Below are positions 35,352 to 46,796 of a stretch of 64,000 nt of DNA, piece after piece. The translations under genes were made by a program, and so were the position numbers. Below the pieces are notes generated by a model. It did not search any database, was not told the DNA's origin, and saw only the letters and a list, made by a program, of their open reading frames with translations. This DNA comes from Antitrichia curtipendula (lineage: Eukaryota; Streptophyta; Bryopsida; Hypnales; Leucodontaceae). The stretch is taken from the NCBI GenBank assembly GCA_951230915.1, contig OX579635.1, positions 20,274,001-20,338,000 on the forward strand. The letters run 5' to 3'. Numbering within the stretch: position 1 is the first letter of the stretch; the number at the start of each line of letters is the position of its first letter.

Positions 35352-37479
35352 ATCAGCTCATAATTGGCGCTTTGTTTCAATATCTGCCTCTACGGAATGG
35401 GACTATGCGCCTCTGATGCTTCCCTTCTGCGATTCAGGAGGGGGTGGGGACTCAAATATCACTGTGTCTTTTGATACAACAATGGAACAAATCTCTTTGG
35501 TAGCAGACTGCGAACTGCCGGACATTGGGTTGGATGGGGCACCCAATAAGATGAGAGGTAGTGGATTACTTGCATTGCGAGAGTTGTTGAAGAACCTCAT
35601 GATCAACACAAACTCCTTTGCACTTTGGCAAATTTTGGAGTCCTCTTGGCAGATAGCCTTCCCTTTCATCTTGCGTTGATGACGTGTAGCCTCCTTATTT
35701 GCTTTTCGTTGCACCGTCTGATCAATCCTTGTAGACGTTGTTGCAGTCAAGTCATTGTGAAGTTGAGTGCTGGCCACCTGCAAGGCAATCTCCGCCGCAC
35801 TTGTCTATGCACAGCAAGGGTCTTTGAGGTCTTCCATGTGTGGACTAAAAACCGCGTCCCCCATTGTTGGCTCGTTGTAGTCTTCCATTTCTGGATTGGC
35901 AACCGCGTCCCCCATTGCCTGATGAGCCGAAAACTGCTATAGACGCAAATGGACAAAAGAAGGTGAGGAATAAAGCATGTTACAAAACAAAGACGTACAA
36001 GCTAGGACTTGGAAGCGCCTTTGGCAAGCATAGGTCAAACCATGGTATTCTTATACAACAACTACAACATTTAGAACCATTGTTGGCGATCATCGCTCAA
36101 ACCATGGTGTTCTAAATAAAACGTACAACCTGAAATACAACTCGACGCTCAAACATAGTGCGAAGCATGAATTCAAGCTTGAATTCATTGCCGCTCAAAG
36201 GAAAAAAGCATACCTATAGTGCCACCATACCATGATTTATTCAAGTAAAGCTTCCACCAGCCTACCCACATGAAAGTACCTGCGTAGTTGACATAAATGC
36301 AAACGAATTCTATTGCACTAAGGCGGCTATACACTAAATGAGTCGTGCAGAGTGGCAGCAAATGTACAATTTGGAATTGAGAGTGGAAATTCAATTGCAA
36401 TAAAGCAACAAACAATGGAGATGCAGTACCATGGAGCGCAACAGGGAGTGGCAATAAACTCTGGAAGGGCGGAGTTTATGAGGGTGACGGAGTGGAATGA
36501 ATCGTCAAAAATTTGGCAATGGCAATATCAACGCCCTCCGAAACTATGGCAATGAATAGAACTTGTCGTGGTGCTTCCATGGCGACGGATGCCCAGCTCA
36601 CCAGTGCAATCTGGACAAAGCAAGTGTTAAGAGTGAAGGAATTTGGCGTGCAATTTTTGAAAACAATCACCGCACCCTCTTCAGATCTAGTGATGAAGGT
36701 GGGAGCATCCACAACTTTTAGGCATTGAATACTAAACCCTAGGCTTCATTTTGTCTCCTTTTTTTTCCCTTTAATGCTTTTTCGCCCGACTTTTTCCATT
36801 AGTGCTATCTAGCTACATGGTGCCAAAAAAAAGGGTTGGTTGTAACTTTTGCATCCAATGTCCAAATTCAATAAAAACTTGTTGGAAAATTTGCACTCTC
36901 TCTTTTAGTTAATGTGGTAAAATTTTCAAATCAATCCAAGATGTATTGATGTCTTGGAAGCCAATCAAAGTTCATAACTTCAATTTGAGCTCACCAAATT
37001 GCATTTTGAAGGCTCCAATTTTGAAGGCTTGTATTTCCTTCATCCAATGTTTGTTTTCAGTAAAATTTATTGGATAATGTTTCCTTGAAGTCTAGTTATT
37101 GTGATAAAATTTCTTGTCAATCAAGTTATTTTGAATGTTTGGGAGCAATTCAAAATTCAAAATCCCGACATTATGGATTATAGTAAATTGTGGTAGCTTG
37201 TTTCATTTTCATATAATGTTAGTTTTCAATTTTTTTCTTGAAATAGTTTCATATACTAATCTAGTTTATGTGCCTAAATTTCATATCAATCCAATAAGCT
37301 ATGAGTAACTGAAAAGCATTTTAGTAGAAGGAGGTTTAGCTTAAGATGTGTTTTTTGCAACTTTTCTTGTTATTTTTTTGACATTTGAAAGCCATTTTGT
37401 AGACATAATGAGTCAATTCAATGCTATTTTCTTTTATCAGTGTGTTTGTATTCTGGTTTTGAATCACTTTATAGTTTAA

Positions 37480-38393
37480 TTCCTAAAGGACCAAGGCCTT
37501 TTTCTACCAAAAAACATTCAAAACTGTCATTTTTATAGCAAAGAGTTAAAAATTGAATTTTTTTGCACATCTAAACATAGGATCTTACACCTTACTAGTA
37601 TGAAAATTTGTGGAAAAAATTTCAGAAATTTTGACCGCACACATTGCAAGATATCTACATTTAAATTGAACAAGTTTTTCAACATATTGCGGGATTAGAT
37701 TATTTGATTTTGAACCTTCTTAAATTAAATGTTTTGCACTACAAAGTTTTGAGCTTTAAATCTTTATTGTGGGAAATTCAGTTGAGAGTCTAGGAAAAAA
37801 AATTCAATAAAACTTAATTTTTATTCTTTAAATATTATTAAGTAGAAGTAGGTATGAGATAGAAGGAAAATCTAAATTATTAATATCTCTAAAATGGAAT
37901 TAAAACCTAGATTAAAATGCACTAATCTCAATGTTGAGATCATTTTAGGATGCAAACTAAACCATGTGGAACTTTTTCTTTTCTTTTAATTGTAAAAATT
38001 GCATTCAAAAATGAATCCTACAAGTTATTTTTTCAAGAAGATGTTCTGATTGCCGTAAAAACAAGATTGTCAATAACTTTCTCATAACAAATCCAAATGG
38101 AATGAATCACAACTTTCAATGTAGACAAAAATATAATCTATGAGAAAAATAATTCAAAAAATTCAAATTCAAATTTTGAATGTTTTTTTTTATTGCCCAC
38201 TCTCTTTTGTTTTGAACCTATTTGGGCATAACTTTTGTTCCTAGGCACTAATTGAAAAAACACAATATTCCTATGAAACTAATCAAATTTATATTTATTT
38301 TTTAATTTCAAAAAATCATGACAAAAATTCAACCCGTAGGTACTTGCCCAAAATCCCATTTGTCCCCCAAAGGAACAATGGTCCTCTAGGGGG
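37480..38393 (+). mobile_element. TTAA-flanked element nested in copy B
   Basis: Left end TTCCTAAAGGACCAAGG, right end reverse-complemented CCCCCTAGAGGACCA. TTAA precedes it (37476-37479) and the decayed form TAGA follows (38394-38397). Copy A has the uninterrupted sequence with a single TTAA at 12638-12641, reading AAAAAATTTAAACTACAAAG. The element's centre contains a piece related to repeat X. Non-coding. Confidence 0.85.
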
Positions 38394-38854
38394 TAGAGTT
38401 TTTTCATTTGGATAGGTTTAAAAATTGAACTTCACCTCAAAATGTGTTGCTAGGACAATTTCAGCATCCTTTTTCAACACTAAAATATTATAATCTTGCA
38501 ATCTATGTGGCCAAATGACTCCAAATTTTATTAATATCATCTACAACACGTACAATACAAGATTGCACGGTCGAGATCTCTAAAATGCAATGATGATGGG
38601 TTAAGGCTCATTTTCAAGAGCCCTCAACATTTAAAAAACAAGATTTACAATGGACACCTTTCCACAAAATCTTGAATAGAGAAATTGTAATCATTCATTT
38701 TCAAAATCAGATTTTCGATTCTGAAACTAGAATTCAACAAGAATTTTTCATAAATATAAACTACTAAAAATAATAACTTGGTTATAGTTTTAATACTTTC
38801 ATTTTAAAGTATTGTTAACAATAGAATTTGATGCCTTGGGGATTTAGGGGTTAA

Positions 38855-40600
38855 TTAGAAGTTTGGAAAAAAATAATATAATAAAAATTCTATTATCATT
38901 CCATTTTCTTTCTTTAACCCTTGAAGGACAAAGAAAACGACTTTGGTGTTTTTTTTAAACTTAGGTAGGCTATATTGACTACAAATTTTTTAAATTTTGC
39001 ACTAATTTTTTGAATGTATGTTAGTCATCATAATCTATATGTGAAGCTTTGTTTCACGTTGTTTCGATAAATATTGCAAAAGTTATATTTTTTTAATTTC
39101 AATATTAGACCAAGCAACAAAAATATATATTCTAAAAAATTATTATTATTTTTTTAAGATTGTATAGATAGATACCTATTCAAAAAACAATTGAAGCATT
39201 CAATTCAATAGTCCTCATAACTTTTTACCTTATTATTTGAACAAATAGATAAGAGGATCCTCCAATTGGACTTGTTAAAACACATACAGAACAATAGCAT
39301 TTACTTGTTTTAAATATGATTTGTAAATTAGTTTTAGATCCTCTCTCTCTCTCTCTATATGTAATCTTTGTGTATGTTTCTACATCTAAATATTTGTTTA
39401 TAATTTCTATTTATGTTTTCATCCCTCTTTGTCTAGAATATCCTAAATCCTTCCATAATACAAGGTGTGTGCATTGTGTGAAGGATTGCTTCCAAAGCAT
39501 CCCCGGTATAAATTAGAACAAGGCTCTTGACTCATTTTTTTCTCAGGGGATAACTATAACCTCCATGTACTTTTTTCATAGTAAAATCACACTTGGCAAG
39601 GCTTAGGCACTTTGGAGTTAAGCACAGAAGAGTGTTTTTGCTTAATGGAGAGGTTGTACAAGTATGGATCATTCAAATCACCAATATCATACATATTAAT
39701 TTTGAGATAGGTGAGGACACTTAGAAAATGAAATGAAATCATAAAAACAAGTAACCTTTTTATTTCATAAAAAATATTAAAAATACAAACCCCTTCTATA
39801 TTGTGATTGCCCTATTTTGCCTCGCCCTTGCACATGGCTACTTTGACTGCCCTTGAGCCCTCCACTACTACATGCCCACCCCTTGCATTGAATTCATGAA
39901 ACCACTCAACAAAAAATTACTAAAAACAATGTAAAAGTAGTCCACCCGGGCCGCATTGTAAATTTCATTACAATGCACATGAAGCTATGGAAAAAACAAA
40001 ACATTTGGTATCCTCCATAGTTGAAACTTTGTCAGCCATGCCATAATAGGGAGATTGCGTTTTTGGGCCCCGGCCTATACTGTCTCCGCCATGTTGGCCA
40101 GGCCACAGTGGCGATGCTCTAAGAGGCTCAAATTCACAAGGACACACCAAATGTTGCAGACTAGGCTGATTTTGCACTCTACTGGTGGAGATGCTCTAAA
40201 GACCAATAAAGGCCAGCTTACATGTGAGCCCGGTGGGCAAGAAAAGCAACTAGAAGACAAGAACAGTGCCACCGATGATTAGTAAGCGCGGAAGGAGGAG
40301 AGACAGTTTCACCGCTATCGGTGTAGAAAACATTGTAGAAGGAGCATAAAAGTGCTTTCTCTATTTCGCCCCTGTTGACTCCTCCCACCCACCGATACAT
40401 GTAAGGAGGCCCTAAAGAGGGTCCTAATGTGGAGGGGAACTCCTGAAGTAGCCAAGGTACGGTAGGCGTGGTGGAATTCAAACGTTGGAGACATGGACCT
40501 CAGGCGGCAGGGCGCCTCCCAGGAAAAGCCGCCCGCCTTTCATTCCCAAAGTGATCCCCAACTGCCAGACCCCGAAAAGAGATTCAAAAGCGAAGAACGC
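38855..40600. other. Repeat-derived spacer
   Basis: No gene recognised. A further family end, TTAA plus CCCTTGAAGGACAAAG, starts at 38914 with no visible partner. A CT microsatellite lies at 39341-39356. The part from about 40000 on becomes GC-richer. Confidence 0.45.
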
Positions 40601-40639
40601 GCACTCAAATGCGCAATAAAATCCAGTGATGGCGGAAGT

Positions 40640-41090
40640 GGGGAACACACCCACCCTGGCAATAAATAAGGTAGCCACAAACCCCTAGCTACAAAAGCTC
40701 CTCCCCCAGGCCCCAGCGACCTAGTCGCCCCAACGGCGGCTTGCGCGCACTCACCAGTCATCACTCTCCACAGTCTCCAGTCTCCAATTACCAAAGCTCC
40801 ACTCCCTTCAATTCGCCTTGGAAGTAGTTCCCACCCAGTCATCAGTACGCACCAGTTCACCAACCTCGTTAACTTGCAGCTTCTCATCAGTCCGCAACGC
40901 ATCAACAACGGAACGTTATCCTCCACCATAACTTAGTTAGCCTCCAACAGTCCGATCCAACTGCCGCATCGTCACCATCTTGCAGCGTCACGGCGGCAAT
41001 GCAGGATTTCCGCGCAACAGCAGCTGATCAAACACTACCCTGATCACCAGCTTCATACAACTAGCTCTAACTTCCGGACTGGTTCCCTTT
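40640..41090 (+). promoter_or_regulatory. Candidate plus-strand promoter and leader
   Basis: AATAAATAAG at 40661-40670 could serve as a TATA element. It is followed about 35 bp on by a C/CA-rich, GC-richer stretch without long plus frames, typical of a plant 5' leader. The candidate gene at 41941 lies downstream, possibly after an intron ending TTTTTTGAACAG at 41823. The link is inference. Confidence 0.35.
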
Positions 41091-41940
41091 GATCATGTCC
41101 GTTGGGACGAAGAAAAAATCGAAGTGATGAGAGGTGTGAGAAGTGGCAGTGAGCGTCTGTGGAAGAAGACGAGCAGGAAGATGATGGTGTTTGGAGAGAG
41201 TTTGGGTGTGGACGACGACTTTCATGCACTTTGGTGATGATGATGATGGTGGTGTAGGAGTACGTACTCTTGCTGGCCAGGTGCAGCTGTTGATGGAGCC
41301 TAGCCTTTCAGTATACGCGCCCCACCTTGTTTGCCGGTAATTGGGAGCTTGGATGTGAAATTCGTATGGGTACGGGGCTTGATCATCAAGCAGGGTTTTA
41401 TTGTGTAGGCCTAGAGTGTGGCGATAGGATGCAGAGATTTGGGTACTACGCAGGGGAGTCACGACGGCAGCAGACGGAGTGATGGGGAGATGGATTCCGA
41501 AGGGGCGGATTAGTTATGTGTAGTCGAGTTTGGAATTGGGAGGTTTGGGATTTCAGGGGGGTGGACTTGGGGGAGGTGAGAATTGATAAGCGAAATGAGT
41601 GACGTAATGCAACCGTTACGGCGTCGACTAGCTGTTGTTGGCTCGATTGAAACTCCCCGGTGATGAGAATGCGGCTTGCTTGAGGTCAGTGATGCTCGCC
41701 AGATCGACTGGTACTCTCCAGTTTCGATCCTCTGCGCGTGAATGTTAAAGTTTGGTTTTCTCGAATGCCACGGACATGGGTGTGAGGTTCAGTTGCGAAT
41801 AATTTTGCGACTCTTTTTTGAACAGGATTGCTCACCATGTTGCCACCGATTTCTGTACAAATGCGGTACCGAAACACGGCCTGATTGTTTCGGGATTCAT
41901 GAACGTGACTGCTAGAGATTGCTCGTCTGTTTCGGTGGCG

Positions 41941-42315
41941 ATGGCGACCAAGGTCCACGACCAAGACGATAAGGAGTTCGCGGAAATCGATGCCATCCTG
42001 GCGCAAGCGAAGCGGGAGCTTCGCCGTGACCGCAAGTTGCGACGCAACATGAACCTGTCCGACATCCCGGAGAATTCCGCCTGCGTCCCATCTAGCGAAC
42101 TCAACACGCGTCCCGTCTCGCTCGACACCTCGCAACCGGATTGCGCAAGCAAGGACCACGCAGCAAACCGAAGTCAGCCGAAGCTGCACGTCTTGGGGAC
42201 TATGGCGCCTATCAAGTGGATGCGCGCTTACATGGGCTGCCTCATGGCTGTACGCGAGGGGCCCGACTTCGCTGCGCATTCTCCATCACGGCAACAGCGA
42301 CGCGGCGACAGCTAG
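41941..42315 (+). CDS. Unrecognised small protein, 124 aa
   Basis: I do not recognise this gene. The ATG at 41941 has a favourable context (GCGATGGC) and opens a 124-codon frame in a segment much richer in GC than its surroundings. Residues 6-40 are charged and probably helical: DQDDKEFAEIDAILAQAKRE, then LRRDRKLRRNMNLSDIPE. This part looks like real protein. The second half is Ser/Gln/Arg-rich and less convincing. An in-frame ATG at 41899 would add 14 residues. The other frame at 42141-42389 could be used if there is an intron. Opposite-strand frames are taken as shadows. No domain or localisation signal seen. Confidence 0.45.
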   Translation: MATKVHDQDDKEFAEIDAILAQAKRELRRDRKLRRNMNLSDIPENSACVPSSELNTRPVSLDTSQPDCASKDHAANRSQPKLHVLGTMAPIKWMRAYMGCLMAVREGPDFAAHSPSRQQRRGDS

Positions 42316-43800
42316 CTCTGGCTTGGGACCGATCAATGCTTTGTGAACATTGGAAAGCACTCGAAGCTTGCAATTGGGAAACAATTTGAAGCTTGGGACC
42401 GATCAAATCTTGTAAGCAATCCATTTTTTCTGAGTCCACTACGGTCGCACAGGGAGATTATCTCTGGTTCTGGATTCCCATTCCCGTTTTACAGGTTGCT
42501 AAGCTGTAAAATTTATGCCACGAATTTCTCCTGTTGGCTGGTTACGTTTTCCTGAATTTCCCGAGTTCCCAGTGCAAAATCCTGTGGAAAACTTCTGATA
42601 TTCTCGTAAGAGATCCAAGGGCCCTCCCTGTTCTGGTCGGGATGCCTGATTTGTTGAGCTTTGACTCAGGCTCACCATTTATTGTTGTAATTTTATCTGT
42701 TTCCAGGATTTTGAATCCAGTTGAGTTGCGTACCGGTACTGTAGTAGCGCGGTTGATGAGTTGGCGACGTCGGTACATCGTAGATTCAAATATAGCTAAA
42801 CTTTTATTAATTTTACAGCTTGGCTCCATATTGCATGGTATTACATACAGTTCTCCAACCTTGTGACAATGTGACATTGGTATCGAATGTAAAAGTGACA
42901 TTGAAATCGTTATTGGGGTCCAGAGCCCTTTATTCAATTGTCAGGAAGGTCGTCTGGAATCTACCGGTATTTCATGTTTGTATGAGATCACGATTGGTAC
43001 GGAGAACAGACAGAGTTTTGAATTGAAGTGCGTCAGTTTACAGAGGTTGGAAGCAGGGTTCTTTTTTCCATTTTTCATAAATGGTTTTCTTTCCTCCGTC
43101 TGCCCGACTGTGGCAGGTAGCTTTGGCGAAGTAATGGCAGACACTGTACGTGTCGTTGGCTACAGAAATTTCAATTTGGCAGATGTGATAAGCTGAAGTC
43201 TTGGTTGGTGAAAGCTTGTGCTTGGTGGGTGATGAAGTAGAATGTAAGGTAGTCAACCTCATTTCGACCATTTAAGCAATTACGCATATTTGGAGCACAG
43301 ATTTCTTGAGTGGAGAAATTTTCCCTTGTAAAAAATAGAGTTTAGAAGGATTCCATATTTTTTCAGGATTTTATTTCTCAAAACATAATGACTGTGAATT
43401 TTTTAGTTCAGGATTTTGTGCAACCTATTCTTGTCACATAGATCTTCCCATTTTCAACCACAAATTGATTGCAAAATCAACCAAGATTGCAGCCAATCAT
43501 AATGTGTCACGATTGCTCTGGGAGCTGTGCCATAATTAATCACTGCTTTTCTTCTGCTGATTGGAAAGAAAGTAACCTATTTAACGAAAATAGGTCCCTG
43601 GTCAGAATGAGGGTGGCTACTTTATGTTCTTATTACGTGCAAACAAATCTGGTTATGATGAATGGATGAATGAATGGCTACAGTTTTGTGGCTATGGAAT
43701 TAGAAAACAAGGAAGTGATTTTGGCATTGATTTTGAATGTGCAACTTGGAATGGGAAAAAAGTGAAGTATAATATGAACAGGAGATCCAATAAAAAAATT
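42316..43800. other. Spacer after small gene
   Basis: Nothing recognised apart from a probable 3' UTR just after 42315. The phrase GCTTGGGACCGATCAA occurs twice, at 42321 and 42391, a short direct repeat. Confidence 0.4.
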
Positions 43801-43802
43801 TA

Positions 43803-43885
43803 AAAGTGTCCACCTGTGTGGGGAATTGAACCCCATTCACTGCCCAAATGTAGCACAAGTGACCTACATACAAGGATTCGCAACA
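43803..43885 (-). repeat. tRNA-like sequence, possible SINE head
   Basis: On the minus strand TGGGGTTCAATTCCCCA forms a perfect T-arm: a 5-bp stem with a 7-base TTCAATT loop that contains a pol III B box. Upstream, TAGGTCACTTGTGCTAC may be a weak A box. No acceptor stem or full cloverleaf could be drawn, so a decayed tRNA or tRNA-derived SINE is more likely than a working tRNA. Confidence 0.4.
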
Positions 43886-44816
43886 ATGCCTTTAGTATTC
43901 GTGCAAGGGTTCAATAAACTAAAAATCAAACAAAATTGTAAAATACCAAGATGTATGAGCAATTGAGCATGAACTCGACGGAAGGTTGAAGGTTTTGGAA
44001 ATTAGAAATCCCAAGGCTTCACATCTTCATGAAAACAAAGACCTTCAATTGTTTGCTATTGAATAATTATGGCCCCTCAAAATCTTGTTGTAACCTTAGT
44101 GATTGCAAGATGTCATGAAATAATGGATCCTACTCTTCATAGATTCCATATTTAAGCTTCATTTTTTTCCAAATTGTGCACACTTTTTGAAAAGGAAAAT
44201 CTTCCAAGGACCAAAAATTCTAAGCAAACAAGTGAACTTAAAGCTCCAAATTATCAATTAAGCTTCTATATTGTTCTTGTCCTTGATGAAGTGCAAAGTA
44301 CTAAAGCAATCTTCATTTCAACAAAGCCTATGACTTGGACAAGACCAATTTTTGCAAGTTTCAAGTACTCAGGAAAGCTAGAGCATAAGATTTTGGAGGT
44401 ACAGATTGCCCTCTAAATGCACGTTAAGGGATTTCAATTGAGTGGCTCCTACAATCATAGCATTCATTGCATTACTCTTCTATATGAGCCTAAATAAATT
44501 CTATTGGGTTCCTAAAAGAGGGGCTAATAATATTAGGGCTAATGGAAGTTGTCCATGTATTTTGCCTCTTTTTTGTAGAAAGAGCTAGGTCTTTTTATCC
44601 AAGTGGTAGTGGTTGCAACCTCTCTTTATCAAATCTCCAAGTTCATTCTTTCTAGTATCAAATTTTCTTTGGACACTTTCCTTCAACTTCAAATTTGCAA
44701 AGGCTTCAATCTTCCTCTTTCAAAGACATGCCAATTTTGAAATTAAGCTTTAAACTTCATTACATAGAGTAGACATAGATGATAGAGCAAAGATCGGCTA
44801 CCACAACCAACCTTAA

Positions 44817-45715
44817 CCCCTAGAAGACCAACATGTATTTTTTGGCAACATAGAAATTTTGAGCATGTATGTGTGATTAAAGATTTGCATATTTTAGGAT
44901 GAAATTTCAATAGAAGGTGAAGATGAAGAATATCTTTCATATGCACTAAATTTCATGACATTAGAAAATGTGACTCAAAAATGATGGCCTACTATGTTAT
45001 TTTCCCCCTAGATGGGCAATCACTTTTTTCACAAACAAAAATTTGAAATTGGTTTTATAGAGTTATATATACGTGGAAAGCTCTAAATCATTCTATTTTG
45101 ATCTATGAATAAAAGATTATGAGGAGTTTTAGTTTGTAGGCAGTTATGGATTCTAAAATAAACTTTAAAGTCCTTTATTTTACTCAATTTTTAATATTTT
45201 TTGAAAAAAACAAAATCATTCGTTATAGATTATTTAGTATAACATTGCAACTCTTGGGATTGACATTTTTCAATTCCATTACAAAATTCCTAACAATTTT
45301 GTATTTTGAATCATTTTCTACTTTTTTCTACTTACTTTCTTTTCCTGTATATGCTGTACAATTCCAAATGATCTTAAAATTTTCAAGCATGTAGCCAACT
45401 TGTATGGAAGAATGAATCTAAAGAAGTACCACCATTTTGGACATTTTTTCATACAAATGTAACCTTGTGAAGTGCAGCTGCACGTTTTTTCAAAGGGGCA
45501 AAAAAATGATTTTTGTCACTTCAAATTCTAATATCTTGCAATTTGTACAGTGTAAATTTCTGATTTTTTTTCCCAAATCTTTTCAAACTAGTGTACTACA
45601 AGATCCTATGTTTACATGTGTCAAAAAATGTTATTTTTCAAAATTTTGGTGCTTATGTTAAAAATGACAGTTTTGGATCATTTCTAGTGAAAACACAGTC
45701 ATGGGCCATTAGGGG
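44817..45715 (+). mobile_element. TTAA-flanked 899-bp element
   Basis: Left end CCCCTAGAAGACC, right end reverse-complemented CCCCTAATGGCCCATG, with TTAA at 44813-44816 and 45716-45719. The right 500 bp, reversed, match the left part of 37480-38393 and the block at 60740-61030 (AAAATGGTGGTACTTCTTTA). Non-coding. Confidence 0.75.
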
Positions 45716-45752
45716 TTAAAGCACCCCTTGCCCCTGCCCTATCCAAGTACTG

Positions 45753-45773
45753 CCCCCCCCCCCCCCCCCCCCC
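45753..45773. repeat. Poly-C run, 21 bases
   Basis: An uninterrupted C run in an AT-rich setting. Its true length is hard to sequence and may be wrong. Confidence 0.95.
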
Positions 45774-46637
45774 TTATGACCAACCCTATAGTAATACTTG
45801 CCTTGTCTAAGAATGTATCCACCTCCAACAACCTAGGTATTAGCTAGCCTTGGATTCAAAATGGCAAGCAACTAAAACATGACACTTTCATGAAATTAGA
45901 GGCTATATATCCACCTTGTATTTTTACGCATTGGTTGCCGGTCCTACCAATTTTTTTAATCCAATTTGAATGTCTCCATTTCCACACTCTAACCGGTTAT
46001 ATTCCCAAAATGCACCAACTAACAAAGAATTAATTGGTAGTTCTCCCCAAACAATTGGAACAAAGTAGACCAACCCAATTCAAATCACTGCTCAATCCCA
46101 TCCCCTACTTTCGGCCCCAATTCTGTCCAAAAAACATTCAAATCCGCTCATTTTTTTTGACAAAATCAGTGAATTAATGCCTAAAAGGGTTAAGGTGTCA
46201 ATTCTTGATTGGTGAGTACTCAAGGGGGTTATGGGACGTTTATGACTTCACTTTGTGTGCGATTTTGTAATTTAAGGGCAGACCACTTCATAAATTCATA
46301 GAAATTAACGAAAAATTATAATTCCACTTGGGTTTGATTCAAGAAACAAGCACACCCCTGTGAAAAATGTGTGCCCCTCTTGAAGTTGGCCCCAAGATAC
46401 TCAGATTGTAAACCAGGGTGGTAATAGGCTTCTCTACCTTACAGAATGTACTCCAGTAGTGCAAATGTGGGACTTATGAATTTGAAGACTTCCGTGGACC
46501 ACTCAAGAGCACTGGTTACGTACTACATACTTTGGTTTTAAAGCAATCTGGTTGTACGCTGCATCGAACGGCGAATGTATTTAGTGTTGCCGGATTGTTC
46601 AGGCAAGTGACAGTCAAGCCTCCATCTCGTCTAGCAG
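45774..46637. other. Spacer before orphan exon
   Basis: No gene seen. A family-type end CCTAAAAGGG followed by TTAA lies at 46181-46194. Confidence 0.4.
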
Positions 46638-46796
46638 GGACAGCACTACAGCAGTGATGTGGAAGATATTATCAATCAATTTCCTTTCATTTATGGGAGG
46701 TTTCAGAATTCAGAGCTGTTTGCCGATCTAAACAGACTCAGTCTGCCCGACCACGCGCGTCTGGTCGAGAGATTTGCCGCCATTGCTGTTCCATGA
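46638..46796 (+). pseudogene. Orphan terminal exon, unknown protein
   Basis: After an acceptor-like CTAGCAG (46631-46637), 53 codons run to a TGA at 46794. The translation includes YSSDVEDIINQFPFIYGRF and ELFADLNRLSLPDHARLVER, which looks like well-composed protein. I do not recognise the family. No matching upstream exon was found, and the next 2 kb upstream are mostly repeats, so this is either the last exon of a gene with distant exons or a gene fragment. Confidence 0.4.

Larger units (their letters stand above)
31125..36838 (-). mobile_element. hAT transposon, 5.7 kb, exact borders
   Basis: Inverted ends CAACCATTTTTTTTTG (left) and CAACCCTTTTTTTTGG (right, reverse-complemented). The flanks GGTGTAAC (31117-31124) and GTTGTAAC (36839-36846) are an 8-bp target duplication with one change. 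Copy A, the unfilled relative, reads GCTGTAAC at this point. An 8-bp duplication is the hAT signature and agrees with the hAT transposase inside. Ends differ from the CAGGG common in hATs. Confidence 0.88.
31057..38850 (-). mobile_element. TTAA-flanked element copy B, with nested insertions
   Basis: TTAA stands at 31053-31056 and 38851-38854. The left end TCCCTCATTGCCTAAGGGG and right end (reverse-complemented CCCCTAAATCCCCAAGG) belong to the family of copy A. Without its two insertions (hAT 31125-36838 and TTAA element 37480-38393) it would be roughly 1.15 kb. The three remaining pieces align in order, on the reverse strand, with copy A; the outermost right part aligns with 13710-13950. Non-coding itself. 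Confidence 0.8.

Noticed and set aside
41067..41462. 131-codon minus-strand frame in the GC island
   Set aside because: Low-complexity Pro/Ser/His composition from CA-rich DNA; more likely leader of the plus-strand candidate gene.
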